A stretch of 64,000 nt of DNA from contig NZ_CP099397.1 in NCBI RefSeq assembly GCF_021495345.1, positions 2,170,001 to 2,234,000 of the forward strand. Direction: 5' to 3'. Below are positions 19,755-28,761 of the stretch, piece after piece (the stretch's first letter is position 1; each line of letters starts with the position of its first letter). Under the pieces are notes generated by a model. It worked only from the letters and a program-made list of their open reading frames with translations, was not told where the DNA came from and searched no databases. The DNA is from Pseudomonas hydrolytica (GTDB lineage Bacteria > Pseudomonadota > Gammaproteobacteria > Pseudomonadales > Pseudomonadaceae). The position numbers and the translations under genes are program-made.

Positions 19755-22359
19755 TGGCGCCGAGCTGCAGGCGCGCCTGGCCGCGCTGGAAGGCGAGAAC
19801 GCCAAGCTCAAGCGGATCAACGCCGCGCTGATCGAGCGGGTGGAGTCGATCCACTCGCGTGGTGACGATGCCTACGCCGCCTTCCAGCACTCGGTGGTAC
19901 TGGCCGAGCAGGTGCGCGAGCGCACCGACGCGCTGAACCAGGCGATGGCCGAACTGAAATCCAGCAACCAGCTGCTCAGTGATGCGCGGCTGCGTGCCGA
20001 GACCGCCCACCAGCACCTGATCGACGCCATCGAGAGCTTCTCCGACGCCTTCGTGCTGTTCGACGATCGCCAGCGCATCGTCCTGTTCAACAGCCGCTTC
20101 AAGGCGCTGTGGGCGCGCAGCAGGGCGCGCATCGGCACCGGTACGCGCCTGGAGGAGATCAGGCGCCTGAGTCGCAGCACCGGCCTGGTGGTGGAGGCGC
20201 AGCTGGGCAAGGAGGGCGAGCCGAGCCTGTTCCGCCTGCAGGATGGGCGCTGGGTGCAGGTCAGCGAGCGGCCGACCAGTGAGGGTGGGCTGGTGATCCT
20301 TTACACCGACATCACCGAGGTCAAGCAGAGCGAAGCACTGCGCCGTGAGCAGGCGCTGGCGCAGAAATCGCGGCTGCTGCAGCGTGCGGTGGACAACCTG
20401 TCCCAGGGCATGGCCATGGTCAACGCCGAGGGCGCACTGGAGCTGTGGAACCACCGCTTCCTCGAACTCTGCGGCCTGGCGCCGATCAGCGCGCATCGGC
20501 CCTTCGCCGAGGTGATGGCCGAAAGCGAGCTGGAGCCGCTGACCCCGGCCAGCCGCGACATCGCCGGCAAGCCGCTACGCCAGGTGGAGGTGCGCCTGTT
20601 CGACGGGCGCATGCTCGAAGTGCGTACGCATCCGCTGCCCACCGGCGGCTTCGTCAACACCTTCACCGACATCACCGAGCGCCATCGCCAGGCCCAGGCG
20701 CTGAGCGACAGCGAGCGCTGGATCCGCCTGATCACCGACCATGTGCCGGCGCTGATCGCCTACCTGTCGGCCGATCTGGTCTACGAGTTCACCAACAAGG
20801 TCTACGAGGAGTGGTACTGCTGGCCGCGTGGCGCCATGCTCGGCCAGAGCCTGCGCGAGGTGCACAGCGAGGAGCACTGCCGGCGTCTGGAGCCCTACGT
20901 CGAGCGGGCGCTGTCCGGCGAAAGCGTGACCTTCGAGTTCGCCGAGACCAACCACAGCGGCCAGGAGCGCTACATGCTGCGTTCCTACGTGCCCAACCGC
21001 CAGGCCAGCGGCGAGGTGGTCGGCATCTTCGTGCTGATCCGCGATATCACCGAGCGCCGGCGCACCGCCGAGGCGCTGCACCAGGCCTACCAGCATCTGG
21101 AGCAGCGCGTGCGCGAGCGCACCGCCGAGCTGACCACGGTCAACGAGCAGCTGCGCCGCGAGATCGACGAGCGCACGCAGATGGAGGCGCGCCTGCGCGA
21201 GGCCAAGGGCGAGGCGGAGCAGGCCAACCTGTCCAAGACCAAGTTCCTCGCCGCCGTCAGCCACGATCTGCTGCAGCCGCTCAACGCCGCGCGGCTGTTC
21301 ACCAGCGCGCTGCTGGAGAAGAAGGACCTGTCCGGCTGCGCGCCGCTGGTGCGCAACGTCAGCAACTCGCTGGAGGACGTCGAGAGCCTGCTCGGCACCC
21401 TGGTGGACATCTCCAAGCTCGACGCCGGGGTGATCAAGCCGGATATCGCGCCGTTCGCCGTCAGCGAGCTGCTGGAGAACCTTGCCGCCGAGTACCACCA
21501 GATCGCTGGTAGCGAAGGCCTGCGCCTGGACTACCTGCCCAGCTCGGCGCTGGTACGCAGCGACGTGCAGCTGCTGGCGCGGATCCTGCGCAACTTCTTG
21601 AGCAACGCCATTCGCTACACCGCCAGCGGGCGCATTCTGCTGGGCTGTCGGCGGCGCGGCCACAGCCTGTCCATCGAGGTCTGGGACACCGGCATCGGCA
21701 TCGCCCAGGACAAGCTGGTGGAGATTTTCCAGGAGTTCAAACGCGGCGATAACGTGCAGCGCAAGCAGGATCGCGGCCTCGGCCTGGGTCTGGCCATCGT
21801 CGACAAGATCGCGCGCATGCTCGGCCACCGCATTCGTGTGGCGTCGCAGCCGGGCAGGGGCTCGATGTTCGCCGTGGAGGTGCCGCTGACCCGTCGCGCG
21901 CCCAGAGCGCGGGCGCTGCAGGACAGCCCGGATCAGTTGCTCGAACGCCTTGCCGGTGCGCGGGTATGGGTGCTGGACAACGACGCGGCGATCTGCGCCG
22001 GCATGCGCACCCTGCTCGAAGGCTGGGGCTGCCGCGTGGTCACGGCATTGAGCGAAGAAGACCTGGCGCGACAGGTGGACAACTACCACGCCGAGGCCGA
22101 CCTGCTGATCGCCGACTATCACCTCGACGACGAGCGCAATGGCGTCGATGCCGTGGCGCAGATCAACGCCCGACGCAGCGCGCCGCTGCCGGCGCTGATG
22201 ATCACCGCCAACTACAGCAACGAACTCAAGCTGCAGATGCGCGAGCTGGGCCACAGCCTGCTGCACAAGCCGGTGCGGCCGATGAAGCTGAAGACGGCGA
22301 TGAGCCACCTGATGGAGCGTGGGGCGGGGTGTGAAACCAGCTCCTCTGCGGGTGCATAA
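19693..22359 (+). CDS. nahK: Hybrid histidine kinase, NahK/ErcS'-like
   Basis: An 888-residue soluble hybrid kinase. In order: N-terminal coiled coil (~20-110), three PAS-like domains (~110-215, ~235-330, ~345-455; the last two each end in a DITER segment, 345-455 with YEFTNKVYEEWY), coiled coil, HisKA with phospho-acceptor H524 (FLAAVSHDLLQPLNAARL), HATPase_c (NFLSNAIRYT, DTGIGIAQDKL, GLGLGLAIV) and a C-terminal receiver with acceptor D808 (LIADYHLDD). No membrane segments. It should be controlled by NosP and pass phosphate to HptB-like proteins, by analogy with P. aeruginosa. ATG 19693 has GGGGAG eight bases upstream; a TTG at 19732 is the alternative. Confidence 0.85.
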   Translation: MACTSTRPSPESPLAALVAADGAELQARLAALEGENAKLKRINAALIERVESIHSRGDDAYAAFQHSVVLAEQVRERTDALNQAMAELKSSNQLLSDARLRAETAHQHLIDAIESFSDAFVLFDDRQRIVLFNSRFKALWARSRARIGTGTRLEEIRRLSRSTGLVVEAQLGKEGEPSLFRLQDGRWVQVSERPTSEGGLVILYTDITEVKQSEALRREQALAQKSRLLQRAVDNLSQGMAMVNAEGALELWNHRFLELCGLAPISAHRPFAEVMAESELEPLTPASRDIAGKPLRQVEVRLFDGRMLEVRTHPLPTGGFVNTFTDITERHRQAQALSDSERWIRLITDHVPALIAYLSADLVYEFTNKVYEEWYCWPRGAMLGQSLREVHSEEHCRRLEPYVERALSGESVTFEFAETNHSGQERYMLRSYVPNRQASGEVVGIFVLIRDITERRRTAEALHQAYQHLEQRVRERTAELTTVNEQLRREIDERTQMEARLREAKGEAEQANLSKTKFLAAVSHDLLQPLNAARLFTSALLEKKDLSGCAPLVRNVSNSLEDVESLLGTLVDISKLDAGVIKPDIAPFAVSELLENLAAEYHQIAGSEGLRLDYLPSSALVRSDVQLLARILRNFLSNAIRYTASGRILLGCRRRGHSLSIEVWDTGIGIAQDKLVEIFQEFKRGDNVQRKQDRGLGLGLAIVDKIARMLGHRIRVASQPGRGSMFAVEVPLTRRAPRARALQDSPDQLLERLAGARVWVLDNDAAICAGMRTLLEGWGCRVVTALSEEDLARQVDNYHAEADLLIADYHLDDERNGVDAVAQINARRSAPLPALMITANYSNELKLQMRELGHSLLHKPVRPMKLKTAMSHLMERGAGCETSSSAGA

Positions 22360-22360
22360 A

Positions 22361-22391
22361 GAAAAGGCGACCCGAAGGTCGCCTTTTCTTT
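22361..22391. terminator. Bidirectional terminator between nahK and htpX
   Basis: Perfect 12-bp arms GAAAAGGCGACC (22361-22372) and GGTCGCCTTTTC (22377-22388) with a CGAA/TTCG loop. A-rich and T-rich flanks serve both converging genes. Confidence 0.92.
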
Positions 22392-22401
22392 GTGTGGACG
22401 A

Positions 22402-23274
22402 TCAGCCCAGGCGGCGCAGCGCCTCGATGCGGTCTTCCAGGGGCGGGTGGGTCATCAGCAGGCCGGCCAGGCCGTTCTTCAGGCCACCGTTGATGCCGAA
22501 GGCAGTCAGGCTGTCGGGCATCTGCACCGGCACGCCCTGTTCGGCGCGCAGGCGCTGCAGCGCGGCGATCATCGCGCCGGTGCCGGCCAGGCGGGCGCCG
22601 GCTTCGTCGGCCTTGAACTCGCGTTTGCGCGAGAACCACATGACGATAATGCTGGCCAGGATGCCCAGCACCAGCTCGGCGAAGATGGTGGCGATGAAGT
22701 AGCCGATGCCGTGGCCGTCCTCGTTCTTGAAGATGGCCTTGTCGACGAAACTGCCGAAGATGCGGGCGAAGAACATCACGAAGGTGTTCACCACGCCCTG
22801 GATCAGCGCCAGGGTGACCATGTCGCCGTTGGCCACGTGGCCGATTTCGTGGGCCAGTACCGCGCGCACCTCATCCGGCGAGAAGCGCTCCAGCAGCCCC
22901 TGGCTGACGGCTACCAGTGCGTCGTTCTTGTTCCAGCCGGTGGCGAAGGCATTGGACTCGTAAGCCGGGAAAATGCCCACTTCCGGCATCTTGATACCGG
23001 CCTCGCGCGACAGCTCCTCGACGGTCTGCAGCAGCCACTGCTCATGGCGGGTGCGCGGCTGGGTGATGATCTGGGTGCCGGTGCTCATCTTCGCCATCCA
23101 CTTGGAGATGAACAGCGAAACCAGCGAGCCGGCGAAACCGAACACGGCGCAGAAGATCAGCAGGCTGCCATGGTTCTGGCCGGTGAAGCGATCGACCCCC
23201 AGCAGTTTGAGGGTGATGCTGGCGATGATCAGCACCGCCAGGTTGGTGGCCAGGAACAACATAATGCGCATCAT
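22402..23274 (-). CDS. htpX: Membrane zinc metalloprotease HtpX
   Basis: A 290-residue M48 peptidase of the inner membrane. Two N-terminal membrane segments (~5-25 and ~35-55), the zinc motif HEIGH (~140) followed by VANGD, two further membrane segments (~155-200), and [11 protein letters not shown] as the third-ligand region. It degrades misfolded membrane proteins together with FtsH. The start [11 protein letters not shown] matches the family. A heat-shock-type promoter lies at 23321-23351. The order htpX-hypothetical-alaA-msrB matches P. aeruginosa. Confidence 0.95.
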   Translation of the reverse strand: MMRIMLFLATNLAVLIIASITLKLLGVDRFTGQNHGSLLIFCAVFGFAGSLVSLFISKWMAKMSTGTQIITQPRTRHEQWLLQTVEELSREAGIKMPEVGIFPAYESNAFATGWNKNDALVAVSQGLLERFSPDEVRAVLAHEIGHVANGDMVTLALIQGVVNTFVMFFARIFGSFVDKAIFKNEDGHGIGYFIATIFAELVLGILASIIVMWFSRKREFKADEAGARLAGTGAMIAALQRLRAEQGVPVQMPDSLTAFGINGGLKNGLAGLLMTHPPLEDRIEALRRLG

Positions 23275-23320
23275 GGTGTGAACGGACTCCTCAAGGGAAA
23301 GACGTACGAGTAATGCGGGC

Positions 23321-23351
23321 TATATAAGGGCGCGCCCCTGGGGGTTTCAAC
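23321..23351 (-). promoter_or_regulatory. Putative sigma32 (RpoH) promoter of htpX
   Basis: Read on the minus strand: GTTGAAA (23345-23351), 14 bases, then CCCTTATATA (23321-23330), about 45 bases before the ATG. This is close to the RpoH consensus CTTGAAA-N11-16-CCCCATnT and fits a protease known to be heat-induced. Confidence 0.6.
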
Positions 23352-23362
23352 CAGCGACTATT

Positions 23363-23815
23363 TCAAACTATGTCCCCTGGAACAGACAGGCTGCTTTCGA
23401 ACAGCAGGCGGGTCAGGCGAGCGGTGCGTTCGCCGTGCTGCTGGGCCAGCGCCTCGCGCAGCTGGAAGGCCAGCGTGGCGTGGACGCGGCGCACGCTCGG
23501 CGGCAGTACTTCGCCTTCGCGCAGGGCATGGGGAATGGCCCGTGACAGGCGCAGAAAACCCTTTTCGGTCAGCACGGCCTGATCCAGCGCGTCATAGGCG
23601 ATGGTCGATTCGAAACGCAGATAGCCTTCCTCGGCCAGCCACAGCAGGGCGCCGAGGCAGGCCTGGTGGCGCTTGCTGGGCAGGCCGAATTCGTCGGGCT
23701 CCTCGCGGCCGATCAGGTCTTCCACGTACAAGGCCATCTTGCGCGGGAAGGCCTGGTAAAGCATCAGAAGGCCGCTGGCCGCATCCTTGTAGAAGTCGTC
23801 GATCTGCAGGTCCAT
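23363..23815 (-). CDS. Conserved hypothetical protein beside alaA
   Basis: A 150-residue soluble protein with no signal or membrane segment and no motif I recognise. It is acidic at the start (MDLQIDDFYKDAAS) and mostly helical, with a possible winged-helix-like middle (HQACLGALLWLAEEGYLRF ... LTEKGFLRL). It starts six bases after the alaA stop and so is probably cotranscribed and coupled with it. A homologue occupies the same place between htpX and alaA in P. aeruginosa. No function is offered. Confidence 0.78.
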   Translation of the reverse strand: MDLQIDDFYKDAASGLLMLYQAFPRKMALYVEDLIGREEPDEFGLPSKRHQACLGALLWLAEEGYLRFESTIAYDALDQAVLTEKGFLRLSRAIPHALREGEVLPPSVRRVHATLAFQLREALAQQHGERTARLTRLLFESSLSVPGDIV

Positions 23816-23821
23816 ATAGGC

Positions 23822-25033
23822 TTACTGGCTGTAGCCCTTGAGGAAGTTGCCGATGCGGCCGATGGCCTGCTCCAGGTCGTCGACGCGGGGCAGGGTGACC
23901 ACGCGGAAGTGATCCGGCCACGGCCAGTTGAAGGCGGTGCCCTGGACGATCAGCAGTTTCTCCGACAGCAGCAGGTCGAGGACGAACTTCTCGTCGTTGT
24001 GGATCGGGCAGACCTTCGGGTCGATCCGCGGAAAGGCGTACAGCGCGCCCATGGGCTTGACGCAGCTCACTCCGGGGATGTCGTTGAGCAGCTCCCAGGC
24101 GCGGTTGCGCTGCTCCAGCAGGCGGCCGTTGGGCAGTACCAGGTCGTTGATGCTCTGGTAGCCGCCCAGCGCGGTCTGGATCGCGTGCTGGCTCGGCACG
24201 TTGGCGCACAGGCGCATGTTGGCCAGGATATCCAGGCCTTCGATGTAGCTCTGCGCCTTGTGTTTGGGCCCGGAAATGGCCACCCAGCCGGAACGGAAGC
24301 CGGCCACGCGGTAGCTCTTGGACAGGCCGTTGAAGGTCAGGCAGAGCACGTCCGGCGCCAGCGAGGCGGTGCTGATGTGCACGGCTTCGTCGTAGAGGAT
24401 CTTGTCGTAGATCTCGTCGGAGAAGATCACCAGGTTGTGCTGGCGCGCCAGTTCGACGATGTCCTGCAGTACTTCCTTGGAATACACCGCCCCAGTGGGG
24501 TTGTTCGGGTTGATCAGTACCAGCGCCTTGGTGTTCGGCGTGATCTTGGCGCGCATGTCGGCGATGTCGGGGAACCAGCCGGCCTGCTCGTCGCACAGGT
24601 AGTGCACCGGCTTGCCGCCGGACAACGCCACGGCAGCGGTCCACAGCGGATAGTCGGGCGCCGGGATGAGCACCTCGTCACCGTTGTTGAGCAGCGCCTG
24701 CATGGCCATGACGATCAGTTCGGACACGCCGTTGCCGAGGTAGATATCCTCGATGGTGACGCCTTCGACCTGCTTCTGCTGGTAGTACTGCATCACCGCC
24801 TTGCGCGCGCTGAACAGCCCCTTGGAGTCACTGTAACCCTGGGCGGTAGGCAGGTTGCGGATTACGTCCTGAAGAATTTCTTCCGGTGCCTCGAAACCGA
24901 ACGGCGCCGGATTGCCGATGTTCAGCTTGAGGATGCGATGGCCTTCCTCCTCCAGACGCTTGGCGTGCTTGAGCACCGGCCCGCGAATGTCGTAGCAGAC
25001 GTTGGCGAGCTTGTTCGATTTGCTGACCTGCAT
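23822..25033 (-). CDS. alaA: Glutamate-pyruvate aminotransferase AlaA
   Basis: A 403-residue class I PLP aminotransferase very like E. coli AlaA/YfbQ (405 residues). The opening [47 protein letters not shown] (PLP/substrate), and [15 protein letters not shown] with the Schiff-base lysine identify it. It makes alanine from pyruvate and glutamate. It is divergent from msrB (gap 266 bp) and followed by a coupled hypothetical gene. Confidence 0.93.
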   Translation of the reverse strand: MQVSKSNKLANVCYDIRGPVLKHAKRLEEEGHRILKLNIGNPAPFGFEAPEEILQDVIRNLPTAQGYSDSKGLFSARKAVMQYYQQKQVEGVTIEDIYLGNGVSELIVMAMQALLNNGDEVLIPAPDYPLWTAAVALSGGKPVHYLCDEQAGWFPDIADMRAKITPNTKALVLINPNNPTGAVYSKEVLQDIVELARQHNLVIFSDEIYDKILYDEAVHISTASLAPDVLCLTFNGLSKSYRVAGFRSGWVAISGPKHKAQSYIEGLDILANMRLCANVPSQHAIQTALGGYQSINDLVLPNGRLLEQRNRAWELLNDIPGVSCVKPMGALYAFPRIDPKVCPIHNDEKFVLDLLLSEKLLIVQGTAFNWPWPDHFRVVTLPRVDDLEQAIGRIGNFLKGYSQ

Positions 25034-25299
25034 GTAAGGAATCCCGAGCTAAGGAAAACCCACTGAAGCACGCTGCAAAATTCTCCCGACGGGGAATCTT
25101 GGCAGCCCGTAACGTGGGTGACAGACTGGGGTCGAATCATACGTGGCGACCTGGGCGCGGCAAAGGTGCCAGCCCTGCTTTTTTCTGGCCTGCCACGCGC
25201 CGCACACTCATGCCGCGGCCCGGAAACTTCTCAGTCGAGGCTTCCGCGGTCGAATGCGCGAAACCCCGTGCTGCCCACTACCGAGGAGGAAACCCGCTC

Positions 25300-25695
25300 G
25301 TGGACAAAGTCGACAAGTCGTTGGACACCTGGCGTGAAGAGCTGACCGACGAGCAGTTCCATGTCTGTCGCCTGGGAGGGACGGAGCGACCATTCACCGG
25401 TGCCTACCACGACAGCAAGACCCCAGGCATCTACCACTGCGCCTGCTGTGGCGAAGCCCTGTTCGATTCGGACGCCAAGTACGATTCCGGCAGCGGCTGG
25501 CCAAGCTATTTCCAGCCGATCAACGACGAGGTGATCGCCAGCCTCGACGATTACAGCCATGGCATGCATCGCATCGAGGTCAAATGCGCCAAGTGCGATG
25601 CCCATCTGGGGCACGTGTTCCCGGATGGCCCGCGGCCAACCGGGCTGCGTTACTGCATCAATTCGCTGTCGCTGAAACTTGTGCCGCGAGATTGA
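25300..25695 (+). CDS. msrB: Peptide methionine-(R)-S-oxide reductase MsrB
   Basis: A 131-residue MsrB. Zinc is held by two CxxC pairs (CACCGEALF ~45-48, CAKCDAHLG ~94-97); the catalytic cysteine is in RYCINSLSL (~117). [14 protein letters not shown] is the family signature. It repairs R-methionine sulfoxide in proteins using thioredoxin. GTG 25300 is chosen: it follows GAGGAGGAAA and gives the usual start [11 protein letters not shown]; the frame opens at 25099 with no other good start. Confidence 0.94.
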   Translation: MDKVDKSLDTWREELTDEQFHVCRLGGTERPFTGAYHDSKTPGIYHCACCGEALFDSDAKYDSGSGWPSYFQPINDEVIASLDDYSHGMHRIEVKCAKCDAHLGHVFPDGPRPTGLRYCINSLSLKLVPRD

Positions 25696-25736
25696 TCAGG
25701 ACGCGCCAGGCACCTTGCGTGCCTGGCGCCCAAGGT

Positions 25737-25916
25737 TCAGCCCTGCTGATGCGCGCGCTGGCGGCTTTCTTCCAGGGCGTTGCAGGCCTGCTGGATCATG
25801 TCTTCGGTAATCGGCACTTCGCGGCCCTGGCCATCGATGATAAAACCGCCCACCGGCATCTGCGGCTGCTTGACCGGGGTGTTGGGGCGTTGGGCGACAT
25901 TGTCTTGCAAGCTCAT
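25737..25916 (-). CDS. Small PA1571-like protein
   Basis: A 59-residue protein, MSLQDNVAQRPNTPVKQ then MPVGGFIIDGQGREVPITEDMIQQACNALEES. The conserved core resembles the small P. aeruginosa protein PA1571 as I remember it, which lies next to the NAD-kinase-like gene PA1572, just as here. ATG 25916 has GAGGAGA upstream; the longer frame to 25982 is less likely. Function unknown; soluble, with a basic/proline N-terminus and a helical C-terminus. Confidence 0.75.
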   Translation of the reverse strand: MSLQDNVAQRPNTPVKQPQMPVGGFIIDGQGREVPITEDMIQQACNALEESRQRAHQQG

Positions 25917-26206
25917 GGCCTGTCTCCTCATCAGTGATGCGCGCCAGTCTAGGGGGGCTAGATGAAGGCGCGGTGACAACAAGAAACCTGCTCAAAGTCT
26001 GCTGCGCGTCGGCCATGCTGCGTTGAAATCGGGCTCAGAATGCTCATTTACAATTCGTAAACTGCGCTTCTTCGCCCGCTTTCGCCTTGCCTGGCTCTAG
26101 CTCGCGATACTTTAAACAGATTCCATGACGGCGGAACTCCGTCACAAAACACATTGCGAAAGTCGTATTGCAGGCTGCGTGCCAGCCTGTGTGAAACGAG
26201 GATTAC

Positions 26207-27322
26207 ATGGCGCGTTTTCATATCGGTCTGATCATCAATCCGCTGGCCGGGCTGGGTGGCCCAGCTGCCTTCAAGGGCAGCGACGGCATGGCCGAGCAGG
26301 CGTTGGCCCTGGGCGTCGAGGCAAAAGCCGCGCAGCGCACACGCACTGCCCTGGAACAGCTGCTGGCTCTGCGCGAGCGCATCGAATTCGTCGGCTACCC
26401 GGGGGCGATGGGTGGCGAGCTATTGGCGCAGATGGGCTTCGAGCATCGTTTGCTGGGTGAGTTGGGTGAGGGCGCGACCACCGCCGAAGATACCCGCCGT
26501 GCGGTGCGGCAACTGCAGGACGCCGGTGTGGCGTTGATTCTGTTCGCTGGCGGTGACGGCACGGCACGCGACGTGTGCGCCGTGGTCAGGGAAGGGCAGC
26601 CGGTTCTGGGCATTCCGGCCGGGGTGAAGATCCAGTCCGGCGTCTATGCCATCAGCCCGCGGGCGGCGGGCGAGCTCACCGCGCGCCTGGTCGAGGGCGG
26701 CCTGGTGCGTCTGGCCAGCGGCGAGGTGCGCGACATCGACGAGGCGGCCCTGCGCGAAGGCCGCGTGACCGCGCGCTGGTACGGCGAGCTGTGCGTGCCG
26801 CAGGAGGGCGGCTACGTGCAGGCGGTCAAGCAGGGTGGAATGGAGTCCGAAGAGCTGGTGCTGGCCGATCTGGCCGCCTGGCTGGAGGGCGATTGGGAGC
26901 CGGGCGTTCGCTACGTGTTCGGTCCCGGCTCGACTTTGCACGGCCTGGCGCAGAATCTGGGGCTGGAGACCACCTTGCTCGGTGTCGACGTGATCGAGGA
27001 CGGCCAGGTGATCGCTCGCGACGTCAATGAAGCCGAGCTGTTCGCTCTCGTCGATGGGCATCCGACTTACCTGCTGGTCACCGCCATTGGCGGCCAGGGG
27101 CATATCATCGGCCGCGGCAATCAGCAGATCAGCCCGCGGGTGTTGCGCGCCGTCGGCCTGGAGCGCCTGCGGGTGGTGGCGACCAAGCGCAAGCTGGCGA
27201 CGCTGGAAGGGCGGCCGCTGCTGGTGGACAGTGGCGACGTGACGCTGGACGATGCCTTTCCCGATGCCGTGCGGGTCTGGGCAGGTTACAAGGAAGAGTT
27301 GCTGTATCCCTTGGCTCGATAG
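26207..27322 (+). CDS. ATP-NAD kinase family protein (PA1572-like)
   Basis: A 371-residue protein with the NAD/diacylglycerol-kinase fold. The conserved GGDGTARD motif is at about residues 114-121, and the start LIINPLAGLGG resembles the AcoX/NAD-kinase branch. It probably phosphorylates NAD(H) to NADP(H) or a related nucleotide; it is longer than and distinct from the housekeeping NadK. It has its own start 10 bp before a coupled DUF1287 gene, which suggests one operon running to 30525. Confidence 0.85.
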   Translation: MARFHIGLIINPLAGLGGPAAFKGSDGMAEQALALGVEAKAAQRTRTALEQLLALRERIEFVGYPGAMGGELLAQMGFEHRLLGELGEGATTAEDTRRAVRQLQDAGVALILFAGGDGTARDVCAVVREGQPVLGIPAGVKIQSGVYAISPRAAGELTARLVEGGLVRLASGEVRDIDEAALREGRVTARWYGELCVPQEGGYVQAVKQGGMESEELVLADLAAWLEGDWEPGVRYVFGPGSTLHGLAQNLGLETTLLGVDVIEDGQVIARDVNEAELFALVDGHPTYLLVTAIGGQGHIIGRGNQQISPRVLRAVGLERLRVVATKRKLATLEGRPLLVDSGDVTLDDAFPDAVRVWAGYKEELLYPLAR

Positions 27323-27331
27323 GAGATCGCA

Positions 27332-27922
27332 ATGCGGATGCTGGTTGTACTGCTGGCCTGGGCGCTGGCCCTGGCTGCGCAGGCCATCGAGGCTGACAGG
27401 CTGGTGCTGGATGCGCGCAAGCAGGTCGGCGTGACCCTGAGCTATGACCCGGCCTACCGCCAGTTGAGCTATCCGGGCGGCGACGTGCCCATGGCCACCG
27501 GTGTGTGCACCGACGTGGTGATCCGCGCGCTGCGCCAGCAGGGGCTGGACCTGCAGGAGGCGGTGCATCGCGACATGCGCGGCAATTTTGCCCTTTACCC
27601 CAGAAACTGGGGCCTGAGCCGGCCGGACAGCAATATCGACCACCGTCGTGTGCCCAATCTGATGACCTGGTTCAAGCGTCAGGGCTGGTCGCTGCCGATC
27701 AGTCAGGACCCTGCGGCTTACCAGGCCGGCGATATCGTCACCTGGGATCTGGGACGCGGCCTGACTCATATCGGCATCGTCAGCGATCGCCGGGCGTCAG
27801 ATGGTGCGCCGCTGATCCTGCATAACATCGGCCGCGGCACGCAGGAGGAAGACATCCTCTTCGCCTACCGCATCACTGGGCACTATCGCCCGCTCACCCA
27901 GCAGGCGAGTGCCAGTCAATGA
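27332..27922 (+). CDS. DUF1287 domain protein, secreted NlpC/P60-like
   Basis: A 196-residue exported protein with signal peptide MRMLVVLLAWALALAAQA. The DUF1287 fold has the probable catalytic cysteine C59 (ATGVCTDVVIRAL) and histidine in LTHIGIVSD (~148), as in NlpC/P60-like enzymes, with the conserved stretch RRVPNLMTWFKRQGW. Likely a periplasmic amidase/peptidase on the cell wall, but activity is not established for the family. It overlaps the DCC gene by four bases (ATGA). Confidence 0.85.
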   Translation: MRMLVVLLAWALALAAQAIEADRLVLDARKQVGVTLSYDPAYRQLSYPGGDVPMATGVCTDVVIRALRQQGLDLQEAVHRDMRGNFALYPRNWGLSRPDSNIDHRRVPNLMTWFKRQGWSLPISQDPAAYQAGDIVTWDLGRGLTHIGIVSDRRASDGAPLILHNIGRGTQEEDILFAYRITGHYRPLTQQASASQ

Positions 27923-28353
27923 CTGAAGCCAGGTTGCCGCCCGGTCTCGCGGCTGGCGAGCGCGTCGTGCTGTTCGACGGCGTCTGCAAACTGTGCAACG
28001 GCTGGGCGAAGTTTCTTATCCGCCATGACCCTGCGCGGCAGTTTCGCCTGGCGTCCGTGCAGTCCGCCCAGGGCCAGGCATTGCTGGCCTGGTATGGGCT
28101 GCCGACCGATCGTTTCGACACCATGGCGCTGATCGACGAGGCGGGGCTGCATGTGCGCTCCACGGCGCTGCTGCGCATTCTCTCGCGCTTGCCGCAACCC
28201 TGGCGTGCGCTGCGATTGCTGCGCCTGCTGCCCCGGCCGCTGCGGGATTGGTGTTATGACCGCATTGCGCTGAATCGCTATCGCCTGTTCGGCCGGCATG
28301 CCGTCTGCCTGCTGCCCACGGCCGACCACGCCGAGCGCTTTCTGCATGACTGA
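27919..28353 (+). CDS. DCC-family thiol-disulfide oxidoreductase (DUF393)
   Basis: A 144-residue protein of the DCC (YuxK/DUF393) family with the defining FDGVCKLCNGW motif (C23, C26), a thioredoxin-like CxxC. The C-terminal YRLFGRHAVCLLPT is also typical. It overlaps both neighbours (four bases with DUF1287, eight with the DoxX-like gene). DCC proteins are often linked to DoxX-like membrane proteins, which is the pattern here. The redox partner is unknown. Confidence 0.9.
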   Translation: MTEARLPPGLAAGERVVLFDGVCKLCNGWAKFLIRHDPARQFRLASVQSAQGQALLAWYGLPTDRFDTMALIDEAGLHVRSTALLRILSRLPQPWRALRLLRLLPRPLRDWCYDRIALNRYRLFGRHAVCLLPTADHAERFLHD

Positions 28354-28753
28354 ACGCCGGCTGGCGCAGATCGCCTGGCTCGCCCGGCTGGCATTGGCGG
28401 CGGTATTCGTCTGGCATGGTCTGGCGCCGAAGATTCTCTGGCTGAGCCCTGACGAGGTGGCGATGATCGGTGCGCACGGCTTGCCCGATCACGCGTTGTT
28501 CGCGCCGGAGCTGATCGCTCGTATCGGCGGCGTTGCCGAGGTATTGCTAGGCATTGCGCTGCTGACCATTCGCCGCCAGCGCTGGCCGTTGCTGGTGGCC
28601 GCTGCGGTCTTGCTGGTGCTGCTGCTTGATGTTGCGCTACTGAGCCCCCATCTGTTGATTCAGGCGTTCAATCCGCTGTCCACCAACCTGGCGGCGCTAG
28701 CCCTCTGCGCGGTGGCCTGGCTGGCCGAAGCGCCTGCCACCGCCAACTCCTGA
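28346..28753 (+). CDS. DoxX-like membrane protein
   Basis: A 135-residue protein with four hydrophobic helices (about 10-30, 55-75, 80-100, 108-128), starting LARLALAAVFVWHGLAPKILW like the DoxX-like family. ATG 28346 is chosen over 28298 since the extra stretch is antisense-like and overlaps the DCC gene more. Inner membrane. The role is unknown; the coupling to a DCC thiol protein suggests a quinone- or thiol-linked redox function, by inference. Confidence 0.82.
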   Translation: MTERRLAQIAWLARLALAAVFVWHGLAPKILWLSPDEVAMIGAHGLPDHALFAPELIARIGGVAEVLLGIALLTIRRQRWPLLVAAAVLLVLLLDVALLSPHLLIQAFNPLSTNLAALALCAVAWLAEAPATANS

Positions 28754-28761
28754 GGCCCCTC

